Assembly (NCBI RefSeq): GCF_900112285.1 | Contig: NZ_FOKZ01000004.1 | Coordinates: 207,443 to 271,442, forward strand | Direction: 5' to 3' | DNA from: Polaromonas sp. OV174 | GTDB taxonomy: Bacteria > Pseudomonadota > Gammaproteobacteria > Burkholderiales > Burkholderiaceae_C | Length of the DNA stretch: 64,000 nt | Shown here: one piece after another, positions 26,618 through 36,487 of the stretch | How positions within the stretch are numbered: the stretch's first letter is position 1 | Layout: each line of letters starts with the position of its first letter | Translations under genes and position numbers: made by a program | Notes under the pieces: generated by a model | The model's database searches: none | Seen by the model: only the letters and a program-made list of their open reading frames with translations | What the model was told of the DNA's origin: nothing

Positions 26618-27995
26618 GCCCAGGCTGCAGCGCAAGCTGCTGGCTTGGCTGCTTGGGCCGCTGGCCGTGCTGCTGGTGCTGGACACCGGCGCCGCCTACT
26701 GGAACTCGCAGCGTTTTTCCAACCTCGCTTACGACCGTGCGCTGTACGAGATCGGACGCGAGATCGTGCTGCACGTGAAGCTCGACGGCACCCGCCCCCG
26801 GCTCGACCTCTCGGAGACCGCGGACAAGATCCTGCTGCAGGACTCGGACGACCGCCTCTTCTACCGTGTCGTCAGCGAGGATGGAACGCTGTTGGGCGGC
26901 GATGTGGATATGCCGTCGCCGCGCGTGGCTGAAACCGTCAAATCGCGCTTTTACGGCGATGTCTTGCGCGGGGAGCCGGTACGGATGATGGTGGCCCGGA
27001 TGCCAATCAGTGCCGACGCCGCTGCTCCGCTGGTCTTGGTGCAGGTTGCTGAAACCCTCAACAAGCGCACGCGCTTCGCGTGGGAGATGGTGGCCAACGT
27101 GGTGCTGCCGCAGCTGCTGCTGATCGTGATGGCCACGGCGGTGGTCTGGTTCGGCGTTTCGCGTGGGCTCGAGCCGCTGCAGCGGCTGCGGCGCGCGGTG
27201 TCGGATCGCTCGCACCTGGATCTGAGTCCGATCGACACCCAAGACGTTCCGGGAGAGGTGCGACCGCTGGTGGACGAAGTCAACGAGCTGATGGCGCGGC
27301 TGGGGCGAACCTTTGATTTCCAGAATCGCTTTGTGGCCGATGCCGCCCACCAGCTGAAGACGCCGGTCAGCGGCCTGAAGGCCCAGATCGAGCTGGCGCT
27401 GCGGGAGAGCGACGCGGAGCGGGTGCGCCATTCGCTGGCGCAGCTCTACATCAGCGCCGACCGGCTGTCGAGGCTGGTGCGCCAGCTGCTTTCGCTCGCC
27501 CGCAACGAGCCCGGTGCGCTCGACTTCATGCAGCTACAGCCGCTGGACCTGAACGCTCACGTCCTGGAGATCAGCATGGACTGGGTGCCGGAGGCGATCA
27601 AACGCAACATCGACCTGGGCTTCGAAGGGGCCGGTCATCCGCTGATGATCGACGCCGACCGGGACCGGCTGCGTGAGCTGATCAACAACCTGATCGACAA
27701 CGCAATCCGCTACAGCCAGGAAGGCGGCCGGGTGACCGTGCGCTTGGGCCAGAGCGGGGGAGACCAGTGCCGCCTGGCCATCAGCGACGACGGCCCCAGC
27801 ATCCCGGTGCAGGAGCGCACCCGCATCTTCGAACGCTTTCACCGCCTCCTCGGTACGCAGGAGGATGGCAGCGGCCTCGGTCTTGCCATCGTCAGCGAGA
27901 TCGCCACGCTGCACGGCGCGCGCATCACGCTGGAGGAAGACACCGACGGCGTGGGCAACACCTTCAGCGTCTTCTTCCCCTTGCGAGCGGTCTGA
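26604..27995 (+). CDS. Sensor histidine kinase (TctE-like)
   Basis: 463 residues. Membrane segments lie at about 14-32 and 163-184, with a 2CSK_N-type periplasmic domain between them. HAMP covers about 186-240, phospho-acceptor H249 is in FVADAAHQLKTPVSGLKAQ, and the ATPase domain has NNLIDNAIRYS, SDDGPSIP and GSGLGLAIVSEI. The AHQLKTP form and 2CSK_N domain are typical of TctE/QseC relatives that sense organic acids or metals. Its signal is unknown; the downstream TerC gene hints at metal or pH stress. Confidence 0.93.
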   Translation: MRRPEPRLQRKLLAWLLGPLAVLLVLDTGAAYWNSQRFSNLAYDRALYEIGREIVLHVKLDGTRPRLDLSETADKILLQDSDDRLFYRVVSEDGTLLGGDVDMPSPRVAETVKSRFYGDVLRGEPVRMMVARMPISADAAAPLVLVQVAETLNKRTRFAWEMVANVVLPQLLLIVMATAVVWFGVSRGLEPLQRLRRAVSDRSHLDLSPIDTQDVPGEVRPLVDEVNELMARLGRTFDFQNRFVADAAHQLKTPVSGLKAQIELALRESDAERVRHSLAQLYISADRLSRLVRQLLSLARNEPGALDFMQLQPLDLNAHVLEISMDWVPEAIKRNIDLGFEGAGHPLMIDADRDRLRELINNLIDNAIRYSQEGGRVTVRLGQSGGDQCRLAISDDGPSIPVQERTRIFERFHRLLGTQEDGSGLGLAIVSEIATLHGARITLEEDTDGVGNTFSVFFPLRAV

Positions 27996-28030
27996 GCCCG
28001 AAGGCTTCCGAAACCGTCGCGCAGCAGCCG

Positions 28031-28093
28031 GCTGTAAGCTGGCCGACAGCTTGCCGATAACTGGCTGACAGGGCGCCGGCAGAAAGGTGACAG
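28031..28093. promoter_or_regulatory. Three 22-bp-phased direct repeats, likely response-regulator operator
   Basis: Three 19-base units start at 28031, 28053 and 28075: GCTGTAAGCTGGCCGACAG, GCCGATAACTGGCTGACAG and GCCGGCAGAAAGGTGACAG. Each ends in GACAG, and the spacing is exactly 22 bp, two helical turns. OmpR-family regulators bind tandem direct repeats with this phasing. The array lies 36 bp after the kinase stop and 67 bp before the terC ATG. Confidence 0.6.
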
Positions 28094-28119
28094 CACAGGC
28101 CCGTAACCTCGAAGAGCTC

Positions 28120-28147
28120 GGAACCACCGTGGTCCCGCATCTTTTTT
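28120..28147 (+). terminator. Possible leader hairpin with T-run before terC
   Basis: GGAACCA/TGGTCC (28120-28135, one bulged A, 3-base loop) is followed by CGCATC and six T (28142-28147), then the Shine-Dalgarno GAGGAG. The stem is short, so termination would be weak; an attenuator or a translation-control hairpin is possible. Confidence 0.3.
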
Positions 28148-28159
28148 CGAGGAGACATC

Positions 28160-28855
28160 ATGTCGTTTTTGCTGAGTCCGGAATTCTGGATCGCCCTGTC
28201 GCAGATCATCTTGATCAACATCGTTCTGAGTGGCGACAACGCCGTTGTCATCGCGATGGCCTCCCGCTCGCTGCCGCCCGCGCAGCAGAAGAAGGCGATT
28301 CTGTTCGGTAGCGTCGGCGCCATCGTGCTGCGCCTGATCCTGACCTTCTTTGCCGTCTACCTGCTGACGCTGCCCTACCTCAAGCTGGTGGGCGCCGCGC
28401 TGCTGCTGTGGATCGGCATTGGCCTGATGAAAGGCGAGGGCGACGAGGAGAACCTGGCAGGCCACTCCAGCCTGGCTGCGGCCATCAAGACCATCGTGGT
28501 CGCCGACCTGGTCATGAGCTTGGACAACGTCATCGGCGTCGCAGCCGCCGCCAAAGGCAACATTCCGCTGCTGGTGTTCGGTCTCGTGATCAGCATTCCC
28601 CTGATCATTTTCGGCAGCACCTTGATCCTTAAGCTGATGGGCCGTTTCCCGATCATCATCACCCTCGGGGCTGGCCTGCTCGGTTGGGTGGCCGGCGACA
28701 TGGCGATGTCGGATCCGGCCATCGCCGGCTGGGCCGCCAACCAGCATGCGCTGCACAACGCGGTTCCTGCGCTGGGTGCCATGTTCGTGGTGGCGGCAGG
28801 CAAGTGGCTGGCCAGCCGCCAGCAACCGGAACCGGCCAACCAACCCGCGACCTGA
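28160..28855 (+). CDS. TerC/YjbE-family integral membrane protein
   Basis: 231 residues with about seven membrane segments. The duplicated acidic motif of the family is present: SGDNAVVIAMA (about 24-34) and SLDNVIGVAAA (about 115-125), whose Asp residues are thought to bind a metal. YkoY/Alx/YjbE relatives are linked to manganese export, pH stress or tellurite resistance. GAGGAG lies 7 bases before the ATG. A stress-protein gene follows by 10 bp. The phased repeats upstream suggest control by the adjacent two-component system. Confidence 0.88.
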   Translation: MSFLLSPEFWIALSQIILINIVLSGDNAVVIAMASRSLPPAQQKKAILFGSVGAIVLRLILTFFAVYLLTLPYLKLVGAALLLWIGIGLMKGEGDEENLAGHSSLAAAIKTIVVADLVMSLDNVIGVAAAAKGNIPLLVFGLVISIPLIIFGSTLILKLMGRFPIIITLGAGLLGWVAGDMAMSDPAIAGWAANQHALHNAVPALGAMFVVAAGKWLASRQQPEPANQPAT

Positions 28856-28865
28856 AGGTGCTCGC

Positions 28866-29297
28866 ATGAGAAACATCCTGGTCCCCATTGACCCGACCCA
28901 GCCGGCTCGGACGCGCTCAGCCATTGATCAAGTCGTGTGCATTTTCCGGGAAGAGCCGGTCACCGTTCGCCTGCTGCGGGTGCAGCCCCAGGTCTCCGGT
29001 CACGTCGCGATGTTCTTCGACAAGCGCGAGTTGCGCGAGTTGCAGCAAGGCGCAGGCGCCGAGGACCTGCAGTTTGCGCAGAATCTGCTCGACGCGGCTG
29101 GCGTGCCTTACACCAGCACCGTGCTGGTGGGGCGCAGTGCCGAGACCATCATTGTGGCTGCGCGCGACCATGGCTGCGACCGCATCGTCTTTGGCCGGGA
29201 GGAGCCCAGCCTGGCAGGAAAGATCTTCGGTTCGCTGGCGCAGCAGGTGCACCAGCTACTGGGCGCGAGCGGCGACCCCCAGGTCATCGGCTCCTGA
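28866..29297 (+). CDS. Universal stress protein (UspA-like)
   Basis: 143 residues, one Usp domain: NILVPIDPTQPARTRSAIDQ at the N-terminus, then the C-terminal DHGCDRIVFGREEPS where ATP-binding members have GxxGxxxxxxxGS. Here the glycine pattern is degenerate (FGREEPSLAGKIFGSLAQQV), so ATP binding is uncertain. It lies 10 bp after terC and should share its transcript. Confidence 0.85.
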   Translation: MRNILVPIDPTQPARTRSAIDQVVCIFREEPVTVRLLRVQPQVSGHVAMFFDKRELRELQQGAGAEDLQFAQNLLDAAGVPYTSTVLVGRSAETIIVAARDHGCDRIVFGREEPSLAGKIFGSLAQQVHQLLGASGDPQVIGS

Positions 29298-29438
29298 CCC
29301 AAGGCCCCTCGGCGGGCTTCAGCGGCCCGGCTGCTCCAAGGGATCGGCCTGGCGCTGCGGTGAGCGTGTCTGAGCCAGTTAAGACGCGAATGCCTGCCCC
29401 GGGGCGTTAACACGGGTTCGCCGTCCCAAACGCAAGCC

Positions 29439-30296
29439 TCACAGCTTCATGTCGTAGTCCACGCTGATCGGCGCGTGATCGGAAAAGCGCTGTTCCTTGT
29501 AAATATGTTCGCTGCGCGCCAGCGCGGCAAAGGCCGGCGTGGCCAGGTGGTAGTCGAGCCGCCAGCCCACGTTCTTGGCGTAAGCCTGGCCGCGGTTGCT
29601 CCACCAGGTGTAGGCGGCGTCGGTGGCCGTGGGCTGCAGCTTGCGGTAGACGTCTACCATGCCGCCGCCGCGCACCGTGTCCTGGGTGAGCTCGTCGGCG
29701 GCCTCGTTGGCCAGTTCGGCGTCGCGCAGCAGTTCCGTCATCCAGGCGCGCTCTTCGGGCAGGAAACCGCTGTTCTTGCGGTTGCCCTTGAAGTTTTTCA
29801 GGTCGATTTCCTGGTGCGCGATATTGATGTCACCGCACAGCACGAAGTCGCGCGTCTGTTTCAGGGTCGCCAGATGCGGGTAGAACTCGGCCAGAAAGCG
29901 GAACTTGGCGGCCTGCCTGTCCTCGCCGGAAGATCCGCTGGGGAAATAGGCGCTGATGATGGAGAACTTGGGGCAATGCGAGCGGCCGGGGCGGTCAAAA
30001 CGCAGCTCCACATAACGGCCTTCGGCATCGAATTCGGTCGAGCCATAGCCCACAATGACCTCGCTGGGCTCATGCCGGCTGTAGACGCCGACGCCGGAAT
30101 AACCCTTTTTTTCGGCAAAATGAAAATGCCCCTTGAGGCCGGCAATTTCCTCGAACTTGCCGCTGATGTCGGCCGCCTGCGCCTTCAACTCCTGCACGCA
30201 AATACAATCTGGCATGGATTGGGCAAGCCAATCCTGCAAGCCTTTGCTGGTGGCAGAACGGATACCGTTGAGGTTGAGGCTGGTTAATTTGAACAT
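29439..30296 (-). CDS. xth: Exodeoxyribonuclease III
   Basis: 285 residues. AP endonuclease of base-excision repair, with the motifs LNLNGIRSA, VQELKAQ (metal-binding Glu), GDINIAHQEIDL and the C-terminal RLDYHLAT and SDHAPISVDY. Its ATG lies only 10 bp from the divergent pyrE ATG, so the promoter must lie inside pyrE and the mRNA may have a long or absent leader. No clear Shine-Dalgarno sequence is present. Confidence 0.93.
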   Translation of the reverse strand: MFKLTSLNLNGIRSATSKGLQDWLAQSMPDCICVQELKAQAADISGKFEEIAGLKGHFHFAEKKGYSGVGVYSRHEPSEVIVGYGSTEFDAEGRYVELRFDRPGRSHCPKFSIISAYFPSGSSGEDRQAAKFRFLAEFYPHLATLKQTRDFVLCGDINIAHQEIDLKNFKGNRKNSGFLPEERAWMTELLRDAELANEAADELTQDTVRGGGMVDVYRKLQPTATDAAYTWWSNRGQAYAKNVGWRLDYHLATPAFAALARSEHIYKEQRFSDHAPISVDYDMKL

Positions 30297-30306
30297 GGGA
30301 CTTTCA

Positions 30307-31056
30307 ATGAGCACGACAGGGCAGACAACAAACAAGGGCCAGGCGGCGCAGGCGGACGACAGTCTGGCACAGGAATTCGTGCAGTTTGCCGTCGAATCGG
30401 GCGTGCTGCGGTTTGGCGAATTCAAGACCAAGGCCGGGCGCATGAGCCCTTACTTCTTTAATGCCGGCCTGTTTGACGACGGTGCCAAGCTGGGCCGGCT
30501 GGCGCAATTTTATGCCCGCCACCTGCTGGCCGAGGAGCAGCGCAGTGGGCTGGCCTTTGACATGATTTTCGGACCCGCCTACAAAGGCATTCCGCTGGCG
30601 GCCGCCGTCTCGGTGGAATTGGCGCGGCTGGGGCGCAATGTGCCCTTTGCCTATAACCGCAAAGAGGTCAAGGACCATGGCGAGGGCGGCTCGCTGGTCG
30701 GTGCGAAGGTAGCGGGTCGGGTGCTGATTGTCGACGACGTGATGTCCGCCGGCACCGCCGCGCGCGAGTCCATCGCCATCATCAAGGCCGCCGGTGCCAT
30801 TCCCCATGCCATCGCGCTGGCGCTGGACCGGCAGGAAAAAGCCACCGAAAACGGTGTCGATGTGAACCACAGTGCCGTGCAATATGTCACACAACAACTG
30901 GGTTTGCAGGTTTGCGCGATTGCGCGTTTGACCGACTTGCTGCAGTATCTGTCCAGGCAAAGCAGCGCCTCGGACACCGATGCATCCGGCGCCTTGTCTT
31001 TGAAACAGCACTACCAGTCGGTGCTGGCTTACCGGGAACGCTACGGCGTCGATTAA
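30307..31056 (+). CDS. pyrE: Orotate phosphoribosyltransferase
   Basis: 249 residues. Joins orotate to PRPP in UMP synthesis. The PRPP site is VLIVDDVMSAGTAARE, and FFNAGLFDDGAKLGRLAQFYA and FAYNRKEVKDHGEGG fit the family. It is longer than E. coli PyrE (about 213 residues): about 20 extra N-terminal residues and a longer tail, as in other Burkholderiales. The start is only 10 bp from the divergent xth start. Confidence 0.94.
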   Translation: MSTTGQTTNKGQAAQADDSLAQEFVQFAVESGVLRFGEFKTKAGRMSPYFFNAGLFDDGAKLGRLAQFYARHLLAEEQRSGLAFDMIFGPAYKGIPLAAAVSVELARLGRNVPFAYNRKEVKDHGEGGSLVGAKVAGRVLIVDDVMSAGTAARESIAIIKAAGAIPHAIALALDRQEKATENGVDVNHSAVQYVTQQLGLQVCAIARLTDLLQYLSRQSSASDTDASGALSLKQHYQSVLAYRERYGVD

Positions 31057-31064
31057 GGAGACGA

Positions 31065-31721
31065 ATGCTCGCGCCAACAATGCGTACTCTCGGGTTGCTG
31101 TGTACCGCATGGCTTTGCGGTTCTGCCGCGGCGCAAGGCATTTACACCTGTGTTGATGGCAAGGGCCGCAAGATCACTGCAGATCGCCCCATCATCGAGT
31201 GCATAGACCGCACGCAGCAGGAGTTGACGCGTACCGGCACCATCAAGCGAGAGCTGGGCCCGTCGCTCACCGCGCCGGAGCGGGCCGCCCAGGAAGAAAA
31301 AAACCGGCGGGCCGCCGAGCTGCTGGCTCGCGAAGCCGAGGAAAAGCGCCGCGATCGGGCCCTGCTGCTGCGTTACCCCAACCGCGCGGTGCACGACCAG
31401 GAGCGCAGCACGGCGCTGGCGCAAATCGACGAGGTCATCAAGGCGTCGAGCAAGCGAACCGGCGAGTTGGCCGCCCAGCGCCAGGCCATCGCCAGTGAGT
31501 TCGAGTTTTATGCCAAAGATCCGGCCAAAGCCCCGACCTCCCTCAAGCTTAGGCTGGAGGACAACGAGAGCAGCGTGGATGTGCAGCAAAAATTCATTGC
31601 CGATCAGCAGCGCGAGAAAAAACGCGTCAACCAGCGCTTTGACGAAGAGCTGGTCAAGCTCAAGGAGCTCTGGACGTTGAGGGGCGGCACGCCCGCCGGC
31701 GCGAGTACGGCAAAGAACTGA
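31065..31721 (+). CDS. Exported DUF4124-type protein with coiled coil
   Basis: 218 residues. Signal peptide at about 1-24 (LGLLCTAWLCGSAAAQ). Just after it, GIYTCVDGKGRKITADRPIIECIDRTQQEL is a DUF4124-like module with a Cys pair. Residues about 70-210 are charged and helical (EEKNRRAAELLAREAEEKRR), a likely coiled coil. AAGGAG (31055-31060) overlaps the pyrE stop, so the gene is probably translated from the pyrE mRNA. The function is unknown. Confidence 0.82.
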   Translation: MLAPTMRTLGLLCTAWLCGSAAAQGIYTCVDGKGRKITADRPIIECIDRTQQELTRTGTIKRELGPSLTAPERAAQEEKNRRAAELLAREAEEKRRDRALLLRYPNRAVHDQERSTALAQIDEVIKASSKRTGELAAQRQAIASEFEFYAKDPAKAPTSLKLRLEDNESSVDVQQKFIADQQREKKRVNQRFDEELVKLKELWTLRGGTPAGASTAKN

Positions 31722-31736
31722 TTTGCAAGCGAAATA

Positions 31737-31785
31737 AGCCTGTAGCCCAATCGAGGCGAGCGCTGGCAGCTATGTATTTGATAGT
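31737..31785 (-). repeat. R repeat, copy 7
   Basis: Reverse copy: CTATCAAATACATAGC core, CAGCGCTCG, and TTGGGCTACAGGC on the minus strand. It lies in the convergent gap between the DUF4124 gene and gatB. Confidence 0.8.
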
Positions 31786-31857
31786 GTCAAGGCGCCGGCC
31801 CGGCGTTTGAAAACCAGGCCCCCACCGCAGCTTGGTGGCCTGGCGGCCCGGCAGGCC

Positions 31858-33315
31858 TCAGGCCAGTTTCTTCTTCAGCAACTCGTTGACCTGCGCCGGG
31901 TTGGCCTTGCCCTTGGTGGCCTTCATGGCCTGACCGACCAGGGCGTTAAAGGCCTTGGCATTGCCGGCCTTCACCTCTAGGGCGTTCTTGGCATTGGCCG
32001 CCAGCACCTCGTCGATGATTTTTTCCAGCTCGCCGCTGTCGCTCATCTGCTTCAGGCCCTTGGCCTCGATCACGGCGTCGACATCACGGCCTTCGCCGCT
32101 CCACATGGCCTCAAACACCTGGCGGGCGGCGTTGTTGGAGATGGTGCCGTCGGCAATGCGCTTGATCAGCTGGGCCAGTTGCGCCGGGCTGACGGTAGAA
32201 GCCTCAATCGATTTTTCCTCGGCATTGAGGCGGCGCGACAGCTCGCCCATGACCCAGTTGCTGGCCAGCTTGGCTTGCCCGCTGGCGCCGGCCACGGCCT
32301 CAAAGTAGGCGGCAGTGGCCTTGCTTTGCGTCAGCTGGCCGGCGTCGTACTCGTTCAAGGCGTAGTCGGCGATGAAGCGGGCCGCCATCACGCGCGGCAG
32401 CTCGCTCATCTCTGAACGGGTTTTCTCGACCCAGTCGCGGCCAATCACCAACGGCGGCAGGTCCGGATCGGGGAAATAGCGGTAGTCGGCGGCATCTTCC
32501 TTGCTGCGCATGCTGCGGGTTTCGCCGGTGTCCGGGTCGAACAGCACGGTGGCCTGCTGGATCGCGTGGCCGTCCTCGATTTGCTCGATCTGCCAGCGCA
32601 CTTCAAAATCTATGGCTTGCTGCATGAACTTGAAGCTGTTCAGGTTCTTGATTTCGCGCCGCGTGCCCAGCGGCTCGCCAGGCTTGCGCACCGACACGTT
32701 GGCGTCGCAGCGAAAGCTGCCTTCCTGCATGTTGCCGTCGCAAATGCCTATCCAGGTGACGATTTTGTGCAGTTCCTTGGCATAGGCCACGGCCTCCGCC
32801 GATGAGCGCATGTCGGGCTCGGTGACGATTTCCAGCAGCGGCGTGCCGGCGCGGTTCAAATCGATGCCGCTCTGGCCGATGAAGTCTTCGTGCAGCGATT
32901 TGCCGGCGTCTTCTTCCAAATGGGCGCGCACCAGGCGCACCGATTTTTTCTCGTCGCCGAGGAAGAATTCGACCACGCCGCCTTGCACCACGGGAATTTC
33001 GAACTGGCTGATCTGGTAGCCCTTGGGCAGATCCGGGTAGAAGTAGTTCTTGCGGGCGAACACGCTGCTTTCGGCTATGTGAGCATTCACTGCCAGGCCG
33101 AACTCGATGGCGCGTTGTACCGCACCCTTGTTCATCACCGGCAGTGCGCCGGGCAGGGCGAAGTCCACCGCCGAGGCCTGGGTGTTGGGCTCGGCGCCAA
33201 AGGCGGTCGAGGCGCGGCTGAAGATTTTCGAATTTGTCGTCAGCTGGGTGTGGGTTTCAAAGCCGATCACGACTTCGTAGCCCTGCACCAGCAGGGAGGC
33301 GGTAGCTTTGCTCAT
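31858..33315 (-). CDS. gatB: Asp/Glu-tRNA amidotransferase subunit B
   Basis: 485 residues, standard GatB length. It recognises misacylated Asp-tRNA(Asn) or Glu-tRNA(Gln) and activates it with ATP for amidation. [14 protein letters not shown] at the N-terminus and [19 protein letters not shown] are diagnostic, and the C-terminal GatB/YqeY helical domain is present. Its ATG overlaps the gatA stop by 4 bp (ATGA). Confidence 0.96.
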   Translation of the reverse strand: MSKATASLLVQGYEVVIGFETHTQLTTNSKIFSRASTAFGAEPNTQASAVDFALPGALPVMNKGAVQRAIEFGLAVNAHIAESSVFARKNYFYPDLPKGYQISQFEIPVVQGGVVEFFLGDEKKSVRLVRAHLEEDAGKSLHEDFIGQSGIDLNRAGTPLLEIVTEPDMRSSAEAVAYAKELHKIVTWIGICDGNMQEGSFRCDANVSVRKPGEPLGTRREIKNLNSFKFMQQAIDFEVRWQIEQIEDGHAIQQATVLFDPDTGETRSMRSKEDAADYRYFPDPDLPPLVIGRDWVEKTRSEMSELPRVMAARFIADYALNEYDAGQLTQSKATAAYFEAVAGASGQAKLASNWVMGELSRRLNAEEKSIEASTVSPAQLAQLIKRIADGTISNNAARQVFEAMWSGEGRDVDAVIEAKGLKQMSDSGELEKIIDEVLAANAKNALEVKAGNAKAFNALVGQAMKATKGKANPAQVNELLKKKLA

Positions 33316-34808
33316 GCCAGGGTTCCAGGTGCTTTTTGATGCCAATCGGTGGCCAGCTGGAACTGGTGGGCGGCGCCCAGCAGCTGGCCTTCCTTGAAGT
33401 AATTGCCTATCAGTTGCAGGCCGACGGGCAGGCCGCCGGCGCCAAAACCGGCCGGCACGCTCATGCCGGGCAGGCCGGCCAAGCTGGAGGACAGGGTGTA
33501 GATGTCGGCCAGGTAGTTGGCCACCGGGTCGTCGGACTTTTCACCGATTTTCCAGGCCACCGTGGGCGACACCGGGCCGGCAATGATGTCGCACTGCGTG
33601 AAGGCTTTTTGGAAGTCCTGCGCGATCAGGCGGCGGATTTTCTGCGCCTTCAGGTAGTAGGCGTCGTAGTAGCCGTGCGACAGCACATAGGTGCCTATCA
33701 TGATGCGGCGCGTGGCCTCGTCGCCAAAGCCTTCACTGCGCGACTTTTTGTACATGTCGGTCAGGTCGCCGTAGTTGGCGGCGCGGTGGCCATAGCGCAC
33801 GCCGTCAAAACGGCTCAGGTTGGAGCTGGCCTCGGCCGGGGCGATCACGTAGTAAACCGGAATCGACAGCTCGGTCAGCGGCAGGCTGACATCGACCAGG
33901 GTCGCACCGAGCTTTTCAAATTCGCCGAGCGCGCCGCGCACGGCGGCCAGCACGTCGGGCGAGCAGCCGGCGCCGAAGAATTGCGTTGGTAAACCAATTC
34001 TTAAGCCTTTTAGGGGTGTAGCGCCCGTCCCGCTTGCGCTGGCAGCTATCAAATCTGCAGCGTAATCGACGGCCGGCAGGTCCAGCGAGGTCGAGTCGCG
34101 GTCCGGGTCTGGGCCGGCCATGGCCGAGAGCAGCAGGGCGCAGTCGAGCGCGCTGCGCGCCATCGGGCCGGCCTGGTCCAGGCTGGAGGCAAAGGCCACC
34201 ATGCCGTAGCGCGAGCAGCGGCCGTAAGTCGGCTTGATGCCGGTGATGCCGGTGAGCGATGCCGGCTGGCGAATCGAGCCGCCGGTGTCGGTGCCGGTGG
34301 CGGCGGGCACCAGGCGCGCTGCCACGGCGGCGGCCGAACCGCCCGAGGAACCGCCGGGCACGCGGCTCAGGTCCCAGGGATTTTGTACCGGTTTGTAAGC
34401 ACTGTTGTCGTTGCCCGAGCCCATGGCGAACTCGTCGCAGTTGAGTTTGCCCAAGGTGACCATGCCGGCGCCGCCCAGTTGGCTGACGACGGTGGCGTCA
34501 AACGGGCTGCGGTAGTTTTCCAGCATCTTGGAGCCGGCGGTGGTCGGAAAGTCGCGGGTGACAAACACGTCCTTGTGCGCCAGCGGCACGCCCAGCAGCG
34601 GGCTGCGCTCGCCGGCGGCCAGACGCGCATCGGCGGCTTTGGCCTGCGCCAGCGAGACGTCGGCGTCGGTGGCCAGGAAGGCGCCGAGCGCCTCGCCCTG
34701 GACGCGCTTCAGGAAATGCTGGGTGACTTCGACGCTGGAGACTTCGCCGGCGGCCAGCTTGGCGGCCAGCTGGGCCACGCCCAGGTCGTGTAAATCTTGC
34801 TGGCTCAT
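33312..34808 (-). CDS. gatA: Asp/Glu-tRNA amidotransferase subunit A (with repeat-derived insert)
   Basis: 498 residues. Amidase-signature enzyme that releases ammonia from glutamine; the catalytic triad is K79, S154 (cis) and S178 (GGSSGGS then TGGSIRQPA). Residues about 252-265 ([14 protein letters not shown]) are encoded by an R repeat lying in frame in a surface loop before LKGLRIGLP. The gene keeps all catalytic motifs and the reading frame. It overlaps gatC and gatB by 4 bp each. Confidence 0.95.
   Translation of the reverse strand: MSQQDLHDLGVAQLAAKLAAGEVSSVEVTQHFLKRVQGEALGAFLATDADVSLAQAKAADARLAAGERSPLLGVPLAHKDVFVTRDFPTTAGSKMLENYRSPFDATVVSQLGGAGMVTLGKLNCDEFAMGSGNDNSAYKPVQNPWDLSRVPGGSSGGSAAAVAARLVPAATGTDTGGSIRQPASLTGITGIKPTYGRCSRYGMVAFASSLDQAGPMARSALDCALLLSAMAGPDPDRDSTSLDLPAVDYAADLIAASASGTGATPLKGLRIGLPTQFFGAGCSPDVLAAVRGALGEFEKLGATLVDVSLPLTELSIPVYYVIAPAEASSNLSRFDGVRYGHRAANYGDLTDMYKKSRSEGFGDEATRRIMIGTYVLSHGYYDAYYLKAQKIRRLIAQDFQKAFTQCDIIAGPVSPTVAWKIGEKSDDPVANYLADIYTLSSSLAGLPGMSVPAGFGAGGLPVGLQLIGNYFKEGQLLGAAHQFQLATDWHQKAPGTLA
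34012..34053 (-). repeat. R repeat, copy 8, inside gatA
   Basis: Reading in the gatA direction: TTTGATAGCTGCCAGCGCAA, GGACGGGCGCTACACC. It is in the same orientation as the gene and keeps its frame, adding about 14 residues. Confidence 0.85.
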
Positions 34809-35104
34809 TCGATCACCTTGGGCACGAGAAACAGGCCGCGCTCGACGGCCGGGGCGCTGACCTGGCTGGCCTCGCGCTGGTTGGGTTCGCTGGCGATGTC
34901 CTCGCGCAGGCGCAGGGCCACCTCGCCCAGTACCGCCGCCGGGTGAGCCAGTGGCTCCACGCCGTCGGTGTTGACGGCTTCCATCTGTTCAACCAGGGCA
35001 AAAAAGCCGTTGAGCTGATGCAAGGTGTGCTCTGTTTCGTCGGGACGCAACTCCAGCCGCGCCAGATTGGCGACGCGTGCGATGTCTTGGGGTGTCAATG
35101 CCAT
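34805..35104 (-). CDS. gatC: Asp/Glu-tRNA amidotransferase subunit C
   Basis: 99 residues, the normal GatC size. It wraps around the GatA-GatB interface. [22 protein letters not shown] and [22 protein letters not shown] are typical. It is the first gene of gatCAB and overlaps gatA by 4 bp. Its promoter must lie in the 278-bp gap shared with mreB. Confidence 0.95.
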   Translation of the reverse strand: MALTPQDIARVANLARLELRPDETEHTLHQLNGFFALVEQMEAVNTDGVEPLAHPAAVLGEVALRLREDIASEPNQREASQVSAPAVERGLFLVPKVIE

Positions 35105-35192
35105 GTTGAGATGTGAAGGAGTACGGGAAAGTTAGTGAAAATCAGGGGCTGAAACGAGTTGTAAAGCCAAAAAAACGCCACTTGCGCTGCCC

Positions 35193-35218
35193 TTGGTTCA
35201 CAGGGGATGCGTTATTAT
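35193..35218 (+). promoter_or_regulatory. Possible mreB promoter
   Basis: TTGGTT (35193-35198) and TATTAT (35213-35218) resemble -35 and -10 boxes, but the spacer is only 14 bp. The gap to mreB carries no other clear candidate. Offered as a weak prediction. Confidence 0.25.
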
Positions 35219-35259
35219 CCCGCCTTTGATGTGAAATCAGGGCCGGATGCACTCTTTAG

Positions 35260-36426
<1,167 letters not shown>

Positions 36427-36487
36427 ACCCTTGGACGCCGCCCTTCATGTGCATGTTTATGCTGCATGAAGCGGGGGCCAGCGCACC

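Noticed and set aside
28093..28159. yybP-ykoY manganese riboswitch before the TerC gene
   Set aside because: The leader is too short and lacks the conserved GGGGAGUAG-type loop; the 22-bp repeats are a better explanation.
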